From contig SPDA01000071.1 in NCBI GenBank assembly GCA_004525155.1, positions 1 to 7,975 of the forward strand: a stretch of DNA of 7,975 nt, in the 5' to 3' direction. Both the position numbers and the translations under genes were made by a program. Source of the stretch: Spirochaetales bacterium. GTDB taxonomy: Bacteria; Spirochaetota; Spirochaetia; SPDA01. Numbering within the stretch: position 1 is the stretch's first letter; the number at the start of each line of letters is the position of its first letter. Below the pieces are notes generated by a model, which was not told the DNA's origin, made no database searches, and saw only the letters and a program-made list of their open reading frames with translations. Below are positions 1-5,932 of the stretch, piece by piece.

Positions 1-281
1 AGGCTGTTCGTGCTGTCCGTGTGGGGATGCGCGTTCACGTCGTTCACCTCGCCGTGCGTTGCCCAGCGCGTGTGTCCTATGCCGTAGTTGCCCGGAAGAT
101 CGGGCGGCATTATATCCCGCAGATCCTTGATCTTTCCTTTTCTTTTTATAATCTTCAAGCCGCCGTCATGGCCGACACAAATTCCGGCGCTGTCGTAGCC
201 GCGGTATTCGAGGCGCTTCAGGCCTTCCAGCAAAACCGGCATCGCATCCCTCGGGCCGCAATATCCAACTATTCCGCACAT
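1..281 (-). CDS. glmS: Glucosamine-fructose-6-phosphate aminotransferase, N-terminal part (runs off left edge)
   Basis: The first 93 codons of GlmS, which makes glucosamine-6-phosphate from fructose-6-phosphate and glutamine, the first step towards UDP-GlcNAc for peptidoglycan. The visible part is the glutaminase (class II amidotransferase) domain. It starts MCGIVGY, so Cys2 becomes the N-terminal nucleophile after Met removal. EYRGYDSAG lies at about residues 25-33 and the glutamine-binding motif GHTRWATHG at about 69-77, followed by NAHPH. The rest of the roughly 600-residue family length lies outside the window. The ATG at 281 is fixed by the need for Cys2 and is preceded by AGGATAAGAC. 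The gene lies 47 bases downstream of the CRP-like gene on the same strand, so it may be read from that transcript. I see no glmS ribozyme fold in this short leader. Confidence 0.96.
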   Translation of the reverse strand, partial: MCGIVGYCGPRDAMPVLLEGLKRLEYRGYDSAGICVGHDGGLKIIKRKGKIKDLRDIMPPDLPGNYGIGHTRWATHGEVNDVNAHPHTDSTNS

Positions 282-328
282 GTCTTATCCTTTTTTTATC
301 AGTCTGTTTTTCAAATGCCTGGTGAAGT

Positions 329-949
329 TCATTTGCCTCCCTCCGCCAGGGCTATGAGTTTTGCCGTATCCATTAGAACGATTTTATTTTCCTGCATCCT
401 GATAATGCCATCCGCGGTGAACTGCTTGAAATAATCCATGATCTTTTCCATGGGTATTTCGAGATTAATGGAGAGTTCCCTGGTGGTCTTTGTCGGATCG
501 AGATGTCCCATGAAAATTCCCGCTTCGAGGAAGGCGAAATGGAGGTTGAGGGCAACCAGACCCAATTCGTCCTTTTTCTTTAGATGGAGTATCTGCTGGT
601 TTGCCTGCAGGAGCCGCCTGGAAAGCTTGTCGATAATATTGAGGGCTATTTTCGCGTTTTTTTCGATCATGCCGATAAAACCCTGCCTGTCGAACTCGAG
701 GACCTTTACCGTATCCGCGGCCACGGCAGTGGCTGTGCGGCGAATCTTGCTTACGATGGCCATTTCGCCGAAGAAATCACCCTTACCGAGGACGGCCAGG
801 GTATATTCCCGGTTGTCGAAGGTTTTCATAATGCGCACCGAGCCCTCCTGAATGATGTACATGCAGAGACCTTCCTCGTTTTCCTCGAAAATAAGCTTGC
901 CGCTATCGAATATTTTACCGTATTTACTGAACAGGGGATCGTCAGCCAT
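329..949 (-). CDS. CRP/FNR-like cyclic nucleotide-binding protein with a divergent C-terminal domain
   Basis: A 206-residue protein of the CRP/FNR size class. Residues about 10-100 form a cyclic-nucleotide-binding domain. The phosphate-binding cassette is intact (GDFFGEMA at 57-64, then RRTATA at 70-75), with Glu62 and Arg71 where the family contacts ribose and phosphate. A long helix follows (about 100-125), as in the CRP dimer helix. The C-terminal part (about 155-195: TTRELSINLEIPMEKIMDYF, then GIIRMQENKIVLMD) has the spacing of a winged helix-turn-helix, but the expected recognition helix lacks the usual Arg/Ser contacts and is partly acidic. Ligand binding is therefore well supported, DNA binding less so. 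The ATG at 949 has a strong AAGGAGACACCC leader. The gene sits between the aldo/keto reductase gene and glmS, with its own candidate promoter. The nucleotide bound and the targets cannot be read from the sequence. Confidence 0.9.
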   Translation of the reverse strand: MADDPLFSKYGKIFDSGKLIFEENEEGLCMYIIQEGSVRIMKTFDNREYTLAVLGKGDFFGEMAIVSKIRRTATAVAADTVKVLEFDRQGFIGMIEKNAKIALNIIDKLSRRLLQANQQILHLKKKDELGLVALNLHFAFLEAGIFMGHLDPTKTTRELSINLEIPMEKIMDYFKQFTADGIIRMQENKIVLMDTAKLIALAEGGK

Positions 950-982
950 GGGTGTCTCCTTGGTTTAACTCAATATTGTCAG

Positions 983-1011
983 AGTGTAGCAGATTTTTAT
1001 ATTTTTTGTAA
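983..1011 (-). promoter_or_regulatory. Candidate extended -10 promoter for the CRP-like gene
   Basis: On the minus strand, TACACT (983-988) is preceded by TGC, giving a TGn extended -10. A weak TTACAA lies 17 bases upstream (1006-1011). Transcription would start near 976, about 27 bases before the ATG. The core TCTGCTACACT nearly repeats the one before the aldo/keto reductase gene. CAATATT occurs on both sides of the promoter (971-977, and on the minus strand at 1010-1016) and could be an operator. Confidence 0.45.
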
Positions 1012-1026
1012 TATTGACGGCTCCTT

Positions 1027-2046
1027 TTACAGAGCCTTACCGGTGTCTTCCAGAACGGCGGTTTTTTTGTTCAGCTCTGCAAGGTCCTCCGCCGAAAGCA
1101 CTATACCGCCCCCGGCTGCGTTTTCGACGGCCTGCTTCTCGTCTCTGGCGCCGATGAGCAGATGTGTAATACCGGGCTGCGAGGCGGTCACCGCCATGAT
1201 GAGCTGGGCAACGGAACATCCGTATTTTTCGGCATAGGGTTTAAGCCCGTCCAGTATGCCGTTAATCCTTGTAATGAATTCTTTGGAAAACTTCGGGTTT
1301 CCTTTTCTTTTATCACCTTCGGGAAACTGCCTGTCCGGAGGCATCGTACCCGTCAAAAGCCCCTGTTCCATGGTAAAGTAGCCCAGGATAGCTAAAGAAT
1401 GTTCCATACAGTAGCCGTTAATGCCCTGCTTCTCGATACCCCTGTCGAGGAGGCTGAACTTTTCCTGCGCCGACGCGATTTGGCCATAACGCTTCAGGTG
1501 GTCCACCGTGATATTGGAAACCCCTATGGCCCGTATTTTGCCCTGGTCTTTCAATTTCAGCAGAGCCTCCATCGTGACCTCGACAGGCGTGGTCGCATCC
1601 TGCCAGTGGGTCTGATAGAGATCGATATAATCGGTATCGAGCCGCTTGAGGCTTGTCTCCACTTCCTTCATGATTGAATGGGGTTTGAGGTTTTTATATA
1701 CCTTGTACTTGGCGGGTTTGTCCGTAGGCCAGGCATCATCCGCGTGGGTAAAGAATTCCCCTTCTTCACTGTCCCAGACCAGGCCGGTCTTGGTAGCGAG
1801 AAGAACCTTGTTCCTTCTTCCCCTGACCGCCTTGCCGACGATTGTCTCCGAAAGGCCGAAACCGTAGATGGGCGCCGTATCGATAAGGTTAACCCCTGCA
1901 TCGATACTCGCATGTATCGCGGCGATCGATTTTTTTTCATCACTGCCGCCGTAAAACCACCCGCCGATTGCGAAGGCGCCGAGGCCGACTACCGAAGCCT
2001 TGAGGCCGCTTTTTCCCAGATCCCTGTACTGCATGGTATTCCGCAT
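1027..2046 (-). CDS. Aldo/keto reductase family oxidoreductase
   Basis: A 339-residue cytoplasmic (beta/alpha)8 barrel enzyme that should reduce or oxidise carbonyl/alcohol substrates with NADPH. The catalytic tetrad is visible: Asp56 and Tyr61 in LIDTAPIYGFG, Lys86 in LLATKTGL and His147 in DLYQTHW. GKIRAIGVSN (169-178) is the usual mid-barrel signature, and ITHLLIGARDEKQAVENA (about 293-310) is the C-terminal cofactor-binding region. Length is normal. A longer loop with acidic and aromatic residues (about 91-117) follows the lysine strand and may shape the substrate pocket. The ATG at 2046 is preferred over an ATG four codons later because AAAGGAGACAATAC stands at good spacing before it. 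The gene is divergent from the lamin-tail lipoprotein gene and is followed by the CRP-like gene. The substrate cannot be inferred; general detoxification or sugar metabolism are both open. Confidence 0.95.
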   Translation of the reverse strand: MRNTMQYRDLGKSGLKASVVGLGAFAIGGWFYGGSDEKKSIAAIHASIDAGVNLIDTAPIYGFGLSETIVGKAVRGRRNKVLLATKTGLVWDSEEGEFFTHADDAWPTDKPAKYKVYKNLKPHSIMKEVETSLKRLDTDYIDLYQTHWQDATTPVEVTMEALLKLKDQGKIRAIGVSNITVDHLKRYGQIASAQEKFSLLDRGIEKQGINGYCMEHSLAILGYFTMEQGLLTGTMPPDRQFPEGDKRKGNPKFSKEFITRINGILDGLKPYAEKYGCSVAQLIMAVTASQPGITHLLIGARDEKQAVENAAGGGIVLSAEDLAELNKKTAVLEDTGKAL

Positions 2047-2080
2047 GTATTGTCTCCTTTATTTATCCGGATATCGGCCC

Positions 2081-2108
2081 AGTGTAACAGAATCTATTAA
2101 TTTTACAA
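2081..2108 (-). promoter_or_regulatory. Candidate extended -10 promoter for the aldo/keto reductase gene
   Basis: On the minus strand TTGTAA (2103-2108), a 16-base spacer and TACACT (2081-2086) preceded by TGT form an extended -10 promoter. The predicted start is near 2074. A perfect 10-base palindrome, TATCCGGATA (2064-2073), lies right at or after that start and is a possible operator. The Shine-Dalgarno follows. Confidence 0.45.
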
Positions 2109-2109
2109 T
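2082..2109 (+). promoter_or_regulatory. Weak candidate promoter for the lipoprotein gene
   Basis: On the plus strand TACAAT (2104-2109) matches the -10 consensus at five of six positions, with only a poor -35 (GTGTAA, 2082-2087) 16 bases upstream. It overlaps the divergent promoter of the reductase gene, so the two could exclude each other. The -35 is too weak for more than a tentative call. Confidence 0.22.
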
Positions 2110-2177
2110 GATACCACCCCTTTTTTGAAGCAGCAGAAAGGAAAAAGCGGTATTAGGGTACAGGTCAAGGAGGTACC

Positions 2178-3215
2178 ATGCGCATGCCTTATCGCAAAAA
2201 ACTGTTTGCCGCTCTTCCGCTGTCCGTCGCGTTTTCCATTACCTGCGCCTGCGGTCCCGTGGCGGACACAAGGATACTCAATCTTTCCGATACACATCCT
2301 CCCGTGCTTTTGGGCGTGGAAACAAGGGACAGTGGGACGCTCATCCTGCACTTTGATAAATCCACAGAAATTATAACGATGGACATCGTACCGGGCCTGG
2401 CCCTTTCGGAAAGCGTCTGTCAGGAGACAGATATTGTTCTTTCTTTCTCAGACAGCCAGGCACCGGGACAGGAATACAGCCTCGAAGCTTCGGTGAGGGA
2501 CGAAAAGAGGAACAGCATGGATTTCCTGACCAGTTTTTACGGATTCAACCCGGATATACCCTCCCTGCTTATAAATGAATTCACCACCCAGGGCAGCGGT
2601 AATCACCCTGACCTTGTGGAACTTTTCGTCCTCAGCCGGGGAAACCTGGCAGGCGTCGCGTTCTACCAGGGTACCAAAACTGTCTGGGAGGACCGCTTCG
2701 TGTTCCCCGGTTTGATTGTCAGTCCGGGAGACTACATTCTCCTTCACTGCAAGCCCCAGGGACTGCCGGAGGAACTGAACGAGGTTTCCGTCAGGGACTC
2801 ATCCGGAGGGCTCGATGCATCCGCCTCAGCCTGGGACTTCTGGCTTGACGGGGGAACAGGACTTTCCGGCAACAACGGGGTTCTTTCCGTTTACGCGAAT
2901 CCTTACGGCGCCATTATCGACGCAGTGCTTTACAGCAACAGGACCTCCGCCTCGGACGAGGATTACCGCGGCTTCGGTTCTGCCGACACCATGGAAAAGG
3001 CCGATGAGCTCGCGGAAACCGGCGCCTGGACCGCATCCGGAGATCTGGCCGCCCCGGAAGACGCGGTCAATCCGGAGGATTCCACCAGTACCAGGTCCGT
3101 CTGCAGAAATTCCCTTTCCGGGGACACCGACGGCAAAGAGGACTGGCACATTGTGCCGACAGGCAGGTACAGTTTCGGCAGGCAGAACTCGGACGAGGTA
3201 TATGCGGCGCAGTAG
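2178..3215 (+). CDS. Exported lipoprotein with an Ig-like segment and lamin tail domain
   Basis: A 345-residue protein with a basic N-terminus (MRMPYRKK), a short hydrophobic core and ITCAC at 21-25, a loose lipobox of the kind spirochaetes accept, so Cys25 would be lipidated. Residues about 40-122 look like an Ig-like beta sandwich (PPVLLGVETRDSGTLILHF, APGQEYSLEASVRDE). A lamin tail domain follows (about 129-255): LLINEFTTQGSGNHPDLVEL, then GNLAGVAFY, FVFPGLIVSPGDYILLHC and a closing IIDAVLYSN. The tail (about 303-336) carries the SxxR...SGDTDGKEDW...PTG pattern that often ends such domains. The ATG at 2178 follows AAGGAGG by four bases; the in-frame ATG at 2184 is an alternative. It probably sits at the cell surface or in the periplasm. 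Binding or adhesion is a guess from the domain type. It ends two bases from recX, tail to tail. Confidence 0.85.
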   Translation: MRMPYRKKLFAALPLSVAFSITCACGPVADTRILNLSDTHPPVLLGVETRDSGTLILHFDKSTEIITMDIVPGLALSESVCQETDIVLSFSDSQAPGQEYSLEASVRDEKRNSMDFLTSFYGFNPDIPSLLINEFTTQGSGNHPDLVELFVLSRGNLAGVAFYQGTKTVWEDRFVFPGLIVSPGDYILLHCKPQGLPEELNEVSVRDSSGGLDASASAWDFWLDGGTGLSGNNGVLSVYANPYGAIIDAVLYSNRTSASDEDYRGFGSADTMEKADELAETGAWTASGDLAAPEDAVNPEDSTSTRSVCRNSLSGDTDGKEDWHIVPTGRYSFGRQNSDEVYAAQ

Positions 3216-3217
3216 GG

Positions 3218-3901
3218 TCAGGGTGCGGGATATTCGGATCTCACAGCCCTGATGCATTGCCAGGAAAAGCCCCGGGACTTGAGCAGTTTTACGAGATCCT
3301 CTTCAGCCAGGGAACGTTTTACCAGCTGCTTCTCGATAAGCCGCCGGGCTGCATCCCGTTCCCTTTCCCCTCCCGCGTAAGCGGCAACGGTTTCTTCCGC
3401 CAGCTCCCGGGCGATACCCCGGTTGCGCAGGCCCGCGACAAGCAGGCCGGGGCCTTCCGGCCGACGCAGGAGCCGGCCGCGAATCCACTCCTCGGCGTAA
3501 CGCCTGTCGCTGAGTGAACCCTCCTCCGAAAGCCTGCGCACCGTTTCCCCGGCCGCGGCTGCCGGGAAGCCCCGGCGCAGGAGTTTCCCTTCGAGCTGCC
3601 GGCAGGAGTGTTCGGAGGCCGCGAGGAGCCGCAAGGCAGTTTCGGAGGCCCTGCGGACATCAGCTTCCAGCAGGATCGCGCGAAGCCCCTTGTCCGTAAC
3701 AGGGAGGCCTTCGCAAAGCCCCTCTTCCTCGATAAGAGAGACAGGGCATAAAAAAGAAAAACCATCGGACAGGGCGACTTCCGCCGTATTCCGATGGTTC
3801 TTTGCTGATTTTATTTCAACTATTATTGCATTGCCAATGGCCGGATCAGAGAAACTACCGTTTGGAGAACTGAAATTTTCTCCTGGCTTTCCGCTGACCA
3901 T
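3218..3901 (-). CDS. recX: Regulatory protein RecX
   Basis: About 227 residues. RecX binds RecA filaments and limits recombination. The helical repeat region begins near residue 85: [24 protein letters not shown], with a clear [21 protein letters not shown] (about 124-144), the strongest family signature. Two further three-helix repeats follow, the second with [16 protein letters not shown] and the last ending [16 protein letters not shown]. The N-terminal part (about 25-75, NAIIVEIKS to GLPVTDKG) matches the small beta region common before RecX repeats. The start is uncertain: this region has no ATG, GTG or TTG of its own. I use the ATG at 3901, which has AGAGGAAGAAGT before it but lies inside rpsI (47-base overlap). 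A TTG at 3916 is possible. It lies last in the rplM-rpsI transcript. Confidence 0.88.
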   Translation of the reverse strand: MVSGKPGENFSSPNGSFSDPAIGNAIIVEIKSAKNHRNTAEVALSDGFSFLCPVSLIEEEGLCEGLPVTDKGLRAILLEADVRRASETALRLLAASEHSCRQLEGKLLRRGFPAAAAGETVRRLSEEGSLSDRRYAEEWIRGRLLRRPEGPGLLVAGLRNRGIARELAEETVAAYAGGERERDAARRLIEKQLVKRSLAEEDLVKLLKSRGFSWQCIRAVRSEYPAP

Positions 3902-4247
3902 ACTTCTTCCTCTCAACCATCCGGGGATCCCTCGTAAGGAAGCCGCTCGCCCTTAAGGGCGCGGTATTGGACGCATCATACACCTGCAGGGCCCTGGCGA
4001 GCCCGTGTCTGCAGGCGCCCGCCTGTCCGTGTATGCCGCCGCCGTTGACATTGATGAGAATATCGAATTTACCCTCCGCATCCAGAACCATGAGGGGCTG
4101 TTTTACAATATAGAGACATTCAGGATCCACAAAATATTCCTGCACCGGCTTGTCATTTACCGTGATTTGTCCGCTGCCGTCTCTTAAAAATACGCGGGCA
4201 ATGGCTGTCCGCCTGCGCCCGATTGAAATTGCCAGATTTTTTACCAC
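3855..4247 (-). CDS. rpsI: 30S ribosomal protein S9
   Basis: A 130-residue S9, full length. Recognisable segments are [17 protein letters not shown] (10-26), [12 protein letters not shown], the glycine-rich [23 protein letters not shown] (65-87) and the highly basic end [24 protein letters not shown], whose tail reaches the tRNA P site in the 30S subunit. The start is GTG at 4247, preceded by TTAGGAGAAAAGG at good spacing; no ATG is available nearby. It lies 14 bases downstream of rplM, the usual L13-S9 pair, so the two are almost certainly co-transcribed. Its 3' end overlaps the predicted start of recX. Confidence 0.98.
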   Translation of the reverse strand: MVKNLAISIGRRRTAIARVFLRDGSGQITVNDKPVQEYFVDPECLYIVKQPLMVLDAEGKFDILINVNGGGIHGQAGACRHGLARALQVYDASNTAPLRASGFLTRDPRMVERKKYGQRKARRKFQFSKR

Positions 4248-4261
4248 CCTTTTCTCCTAAT

Positions 4262-4687
4262 TTACGTAAGTGTCTCAGGCTGCTGCGCCGCATGGGGGTG
4301 TTCCGGCCCCGCATAAATCTTGATATTGTTGAACAGTTTTCTTCCCAGCCGGCCCTTCGGAAGCATGCCCTTCGCGGCCTGCTCCATGGGATAGGTCGGT
4401 TTCCTCTTGATCACCGTGGAATAGAGTTCCGCCGTGAGCCCCCCCGGATACCGGGAATGCCTGTAGTAGATCTTCTTTTTTTCTTTGCCGCCCGTAAGGG
4501 CCGCCTTTTTAGCGTTGATGATTATGACGTAATCGCCCAGTTCCCAATGCGGTGAAAATTCCGGCTTATGCTTGCCGCGGACAAGATTTACAGCCTTTAC
4601 CGCTGTCCTGCCCAGGATTTTTCCATCCGCATCGATTAGAAACCATTTGCGCTTTACATCCTTGGGTTTTACAAAAATCGTATTCAT
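4262..4687 (-). CDS. rplM: 50S ribosomal protein L13
   Basis: A 141-residue L13, normal length. Visible landmarks are KRKWFLIDADGKILGRTA (12-29), LVRGKHKPEFSPHWELGDYVIIINA (35-59), the LTGGKEKKKIYYRHSRYPGG block, and the C-terminal MLPKGRLGRKLF with YAGPEHPHAAQQPE. L13 binds 23S rRNA early in 50S assembly. The ATG at 4687 has only a modest AAGG ten bases upstream, after a run of A residues. The gene is first in the rplM-rpsI operon, with a candidate promoter at 4739-4766 and a short leader that can form a small hairpin. Confidence 0.98.
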   Translation of the reverse strand: MNTIFVKPKDVKRKWFLIDADGKILGRTAVKAVNLVRGKHKPEFSPHWELGDYVIIINAKKAALTGGKEKKKIYYRHSRYPGGLTAELYSTVIKRKPTYPMEQAAKGMLPKGRLGRKLFNNIKIYAGPEHPHAAQQPETLT

Positions 4688-4714
4688 TGATAAACTGCCT
4701 TTTTTTTTATTTCC

Positions 4715-4731
4715 CTGCGCATAAAATGCAG
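4715..4731 (-). other. Small hairpin in the rplM leader
   Basis: The leader between the -10 and the A-rich tract before the rplM Shine-Dalgarno contains CTGCATTTTATGCGCAG on the minus strand, able to pair GCAT with ATGC or CTGC with GCAG. It is short. A role in translation control of L13 is conceivable but not shown. Confidence 0.2.
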
Positions 4732-4738
4732 TCAGATA

Positions 4739-4766
4739 TATTTACACAGGAAACAATTAATGTCAA
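4739..4766 (-). promoter_or_regulatory. Candidate promoter of the rplM-rpsI operon
   Basis: On the minus strand a perfect TTGACA (4761-4766) lies 16 bases from TAAATA (4739-4744), with TG-rich sequence just before the -10. The -10 is poor (three of six), but the -35 and its place, about 45-50 bases before the rplM ATG and just after the upstream gene ends, fit a ribosomal operon promoter. Confidence 0.5.
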
Positions 4767-4780
4767 TAGCCGGATTATTC

Positions 4781-5062
4781 CTATTTGGAATCGGGTTTTC
4801 CGGATTCCGCGTCCGCATTCTCCCCGTTTTCCTCGTCATCCTCGTCTTCTTCTTCAGCTTCCTCTTTTTTGGCCGCAATCTTGTCCTTTATGTCGGCGAT
4901 TCCAATGAAAAACGCAATAAAGCCGATAAAAATGGCAAGAATCGGAACCCCGCCCTTAAGCACAACCAGAACTTACGGCCACCAGTCAAGACCCCAGGAC
5001 AGGGGCAGGCCGGCAAAAAGCGCGAAAAGTATAAAAATAATCCCTACTACGAGAGCGATCAT
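4781..5062 (-). pseudogene. Small membrane protein with acidic tail, interrupted by in-frame TAA at codon 30
   Basis: A 94-codon frame starts at the ATG at 5062, behind an excellent GGAGGTTTGT ribosome site and a good promoter. Codons 1-29 encode one hydrophobic helix ending in SWGLDWWP. Codon 30 (4973-4975) is TAA. The same frame then continues without a break: LVVLKGGVPILAIFIGFIAF (about 32-51) is a second hydrophobic segment, then IADIKDKIAAKKEE (about 55-68), then a strongly acidic tail (69-93). The sense of the frame on both sides shows one two-helix membrane protein cut by one nonsense codon. A GTG at 4963 could restart translation as a 60-residue product but has no good ribosome site. 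Alternatives are a sequencing error, a recent null allele or readthrough. No function is known to me; conserved small proteins of this layout occur in spirochaetes. Confidence 0.7.
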
Positions 5063-5116
5063 ACAAACCTCCATATGGTTTAAGGAAACTGTGAATACAG
5101 TATCAGTACCCGTTAC

Positions 5117-5144
5117 ACAATAATAAAAAATGGACTCTTGTCAA
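5117..5144 (-). promoter_or_regulatory. Promoter for the small acidic-tail membrane protein gene
   Basis: On the minus strand a perfect TTGACA (5139-5144), a 16-base AT-rich spacer and TATTGT (5117-5122, four of six) form a convincing sigma-70 type promoter. The leader to the ATG at 5062 is about 48 bases. This separates the small gene from the membrane protein gene upstream, which ends at 5170. Confidence 0.55.
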
Positions 5145-5169
5145 GATGCCGGTTGAGAGTTTCGCCCTT

Positions 5170-5907
5170 TCAGAGTTCCTTGTCTCCGGAAGGTTCCGCT
5201 TCGTCCAATTCTTCGACCTCCTCGAGCTCTTCAACCTCCTCAGCTTCTGCTTCAGCCGGCGGAGATGCCGTTTCAGGCGCCTCTTCCGCCGATTCCTTTT
5301 CTTCGGCAGGTTCCATTTCCTCCAGCACTTCCGCATCTTCCACGACTTCCGCTTCCCCGATGGTCTCAGCTTCCTCCGGAGATTCCACCTCTTCCAGGAT
5401 TTCCTCCTCCTCCGGCGCTTCGGCATCCCGGACGATTTTTTCAGGGGCGGCTTCCGCCTTTTTCACCTGCTCCGGAGGCGGCGGTTCGAGGGCCTTCCGA
5501 TCTTTTTTCACCTTTTTCTCTTTCTTTTTATCCGGAAGGGCTTTCCCGGCCCGTTTCTCTATTTTTCTCTTTTCCTCCGGCCCGGACAGAGTCCGCTCCA
5601 GGGTTTTAACCCGTACCCGGTTTCTGGAAATCATGATCGCGAAGCCTATAATTAAAAAGATGTAGGGAATGTTCACGAGTACAAGATTTATGATGGACTC
5701 GCCCGCCAGAGGAAAAAGATTTTCCGGAATAATGCCGAAAAGCTCCATGGTCGAGTACATGACGTTCCCAAACTTCAGAATAGCGCCCAGGACTATGAAA
5801 ATCCAGGCGGAATCCCTGCTCAGGGACCATAGAAAAATGGCAAAGAAGGCCGCCAGGGCGCTTAAACTGACCTCGCCCAGAATGCGTATGAGTTCGCCAA
5901 GCTGCAT
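5170..5907 (-). CDS. Membrane protein with lysine-rich then highly acidic low-complexity tail
   Basis: A 245-residue protein I cannot name. The N-terminal 95 residues hold about three membrane segments (roughly 12-28, 34-50 and 72-93), with LWSLSRDSAW between the first two. ISRNRVRVKTLERTL (93-107) then marks a likely cytoplasmic exit. Residues about 108-150 are lysine-rich (PDKKKEKKVKKDRK) and followed by PPPPEQ. Residues about 155-245 are dominated by glutamate with alanine and valine, including a short VEELEEVEELDE repeat near 225-235. The tail is probably disordered or coiled. The ATG at 5907 has GGAGGATTTAT before it, a strong site. The gene starts 25 bases after the aminotransferase-like gene and is likely co-transcribed with it and the helicase gene. 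The layout recalls the small acidic-tailed membrane protein encoded next door. Function unknown. Confidence 0.85.
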   Translation of the reverse strand: MQLGELIRILGEVSLSALAAFFAIFLWSLSRDSAWIFIVLGAILKFGNVMYSTMELFGIIPENLFPLAGESIINLVLVNIPYIFLIIGFAIMISRNRVRVKTLERTLSGPEEKRKIEKRAGKALPDKKKEKKVKKDRKALEPPPPEQVKKAEAAPEKIVRDAEAPEEEEILEEVESPEEAETIGEAEVVEDAEVLEEMEPAEEKESAEEAPETASPPAEAEAEEVEELEEVEELDEAEPSGDKEL

Positions 5908-5932
5908 AAATCCTCCATTCCCGCCCGGGATT

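Noticed and set aside
282..328. glmS ribozyme or riboswitch upstream of glmS
   Set aside because: Only 47 bases separate the genes and none of the conserved ribozyme core is seen.
21..851. Plus-strand open frames opposite glmS and the CRP-like gene
   Set aside because: The minus strand holds clear GlmS and CRP-like proteins; the plus-strand products show no recognisable motifs.
1019..1036. GGCTC/GAGCC hairpin at the end of the aldo/keto reductase gene as a terminator
   Set aside because: The stem is five pairs, overlaps the stop codon, and no U-run follows on either strand.
3145..3157. GGCACA/TGTGCC inverted repeat as a terminator for recX
   Set aside because: It is short, lies inside the lipoprotein coding sequence, has almost no loop and no U-run.
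4691..4712. T-run near 4700-4708 as a plus-strand terminator
   Set aside because: No plus-strand gene ends here and no GC-rich stem precedes it; it is the A-rich leader of rplM.
5138..5665. Plus-strand open frames rich in Ser or Phe, opposite the acidic tail
   Set aside because: They are mirror images of the GAG/GAA-rich minus-strand gene, whose ribosome site, membrane helices and neighbours are sound.
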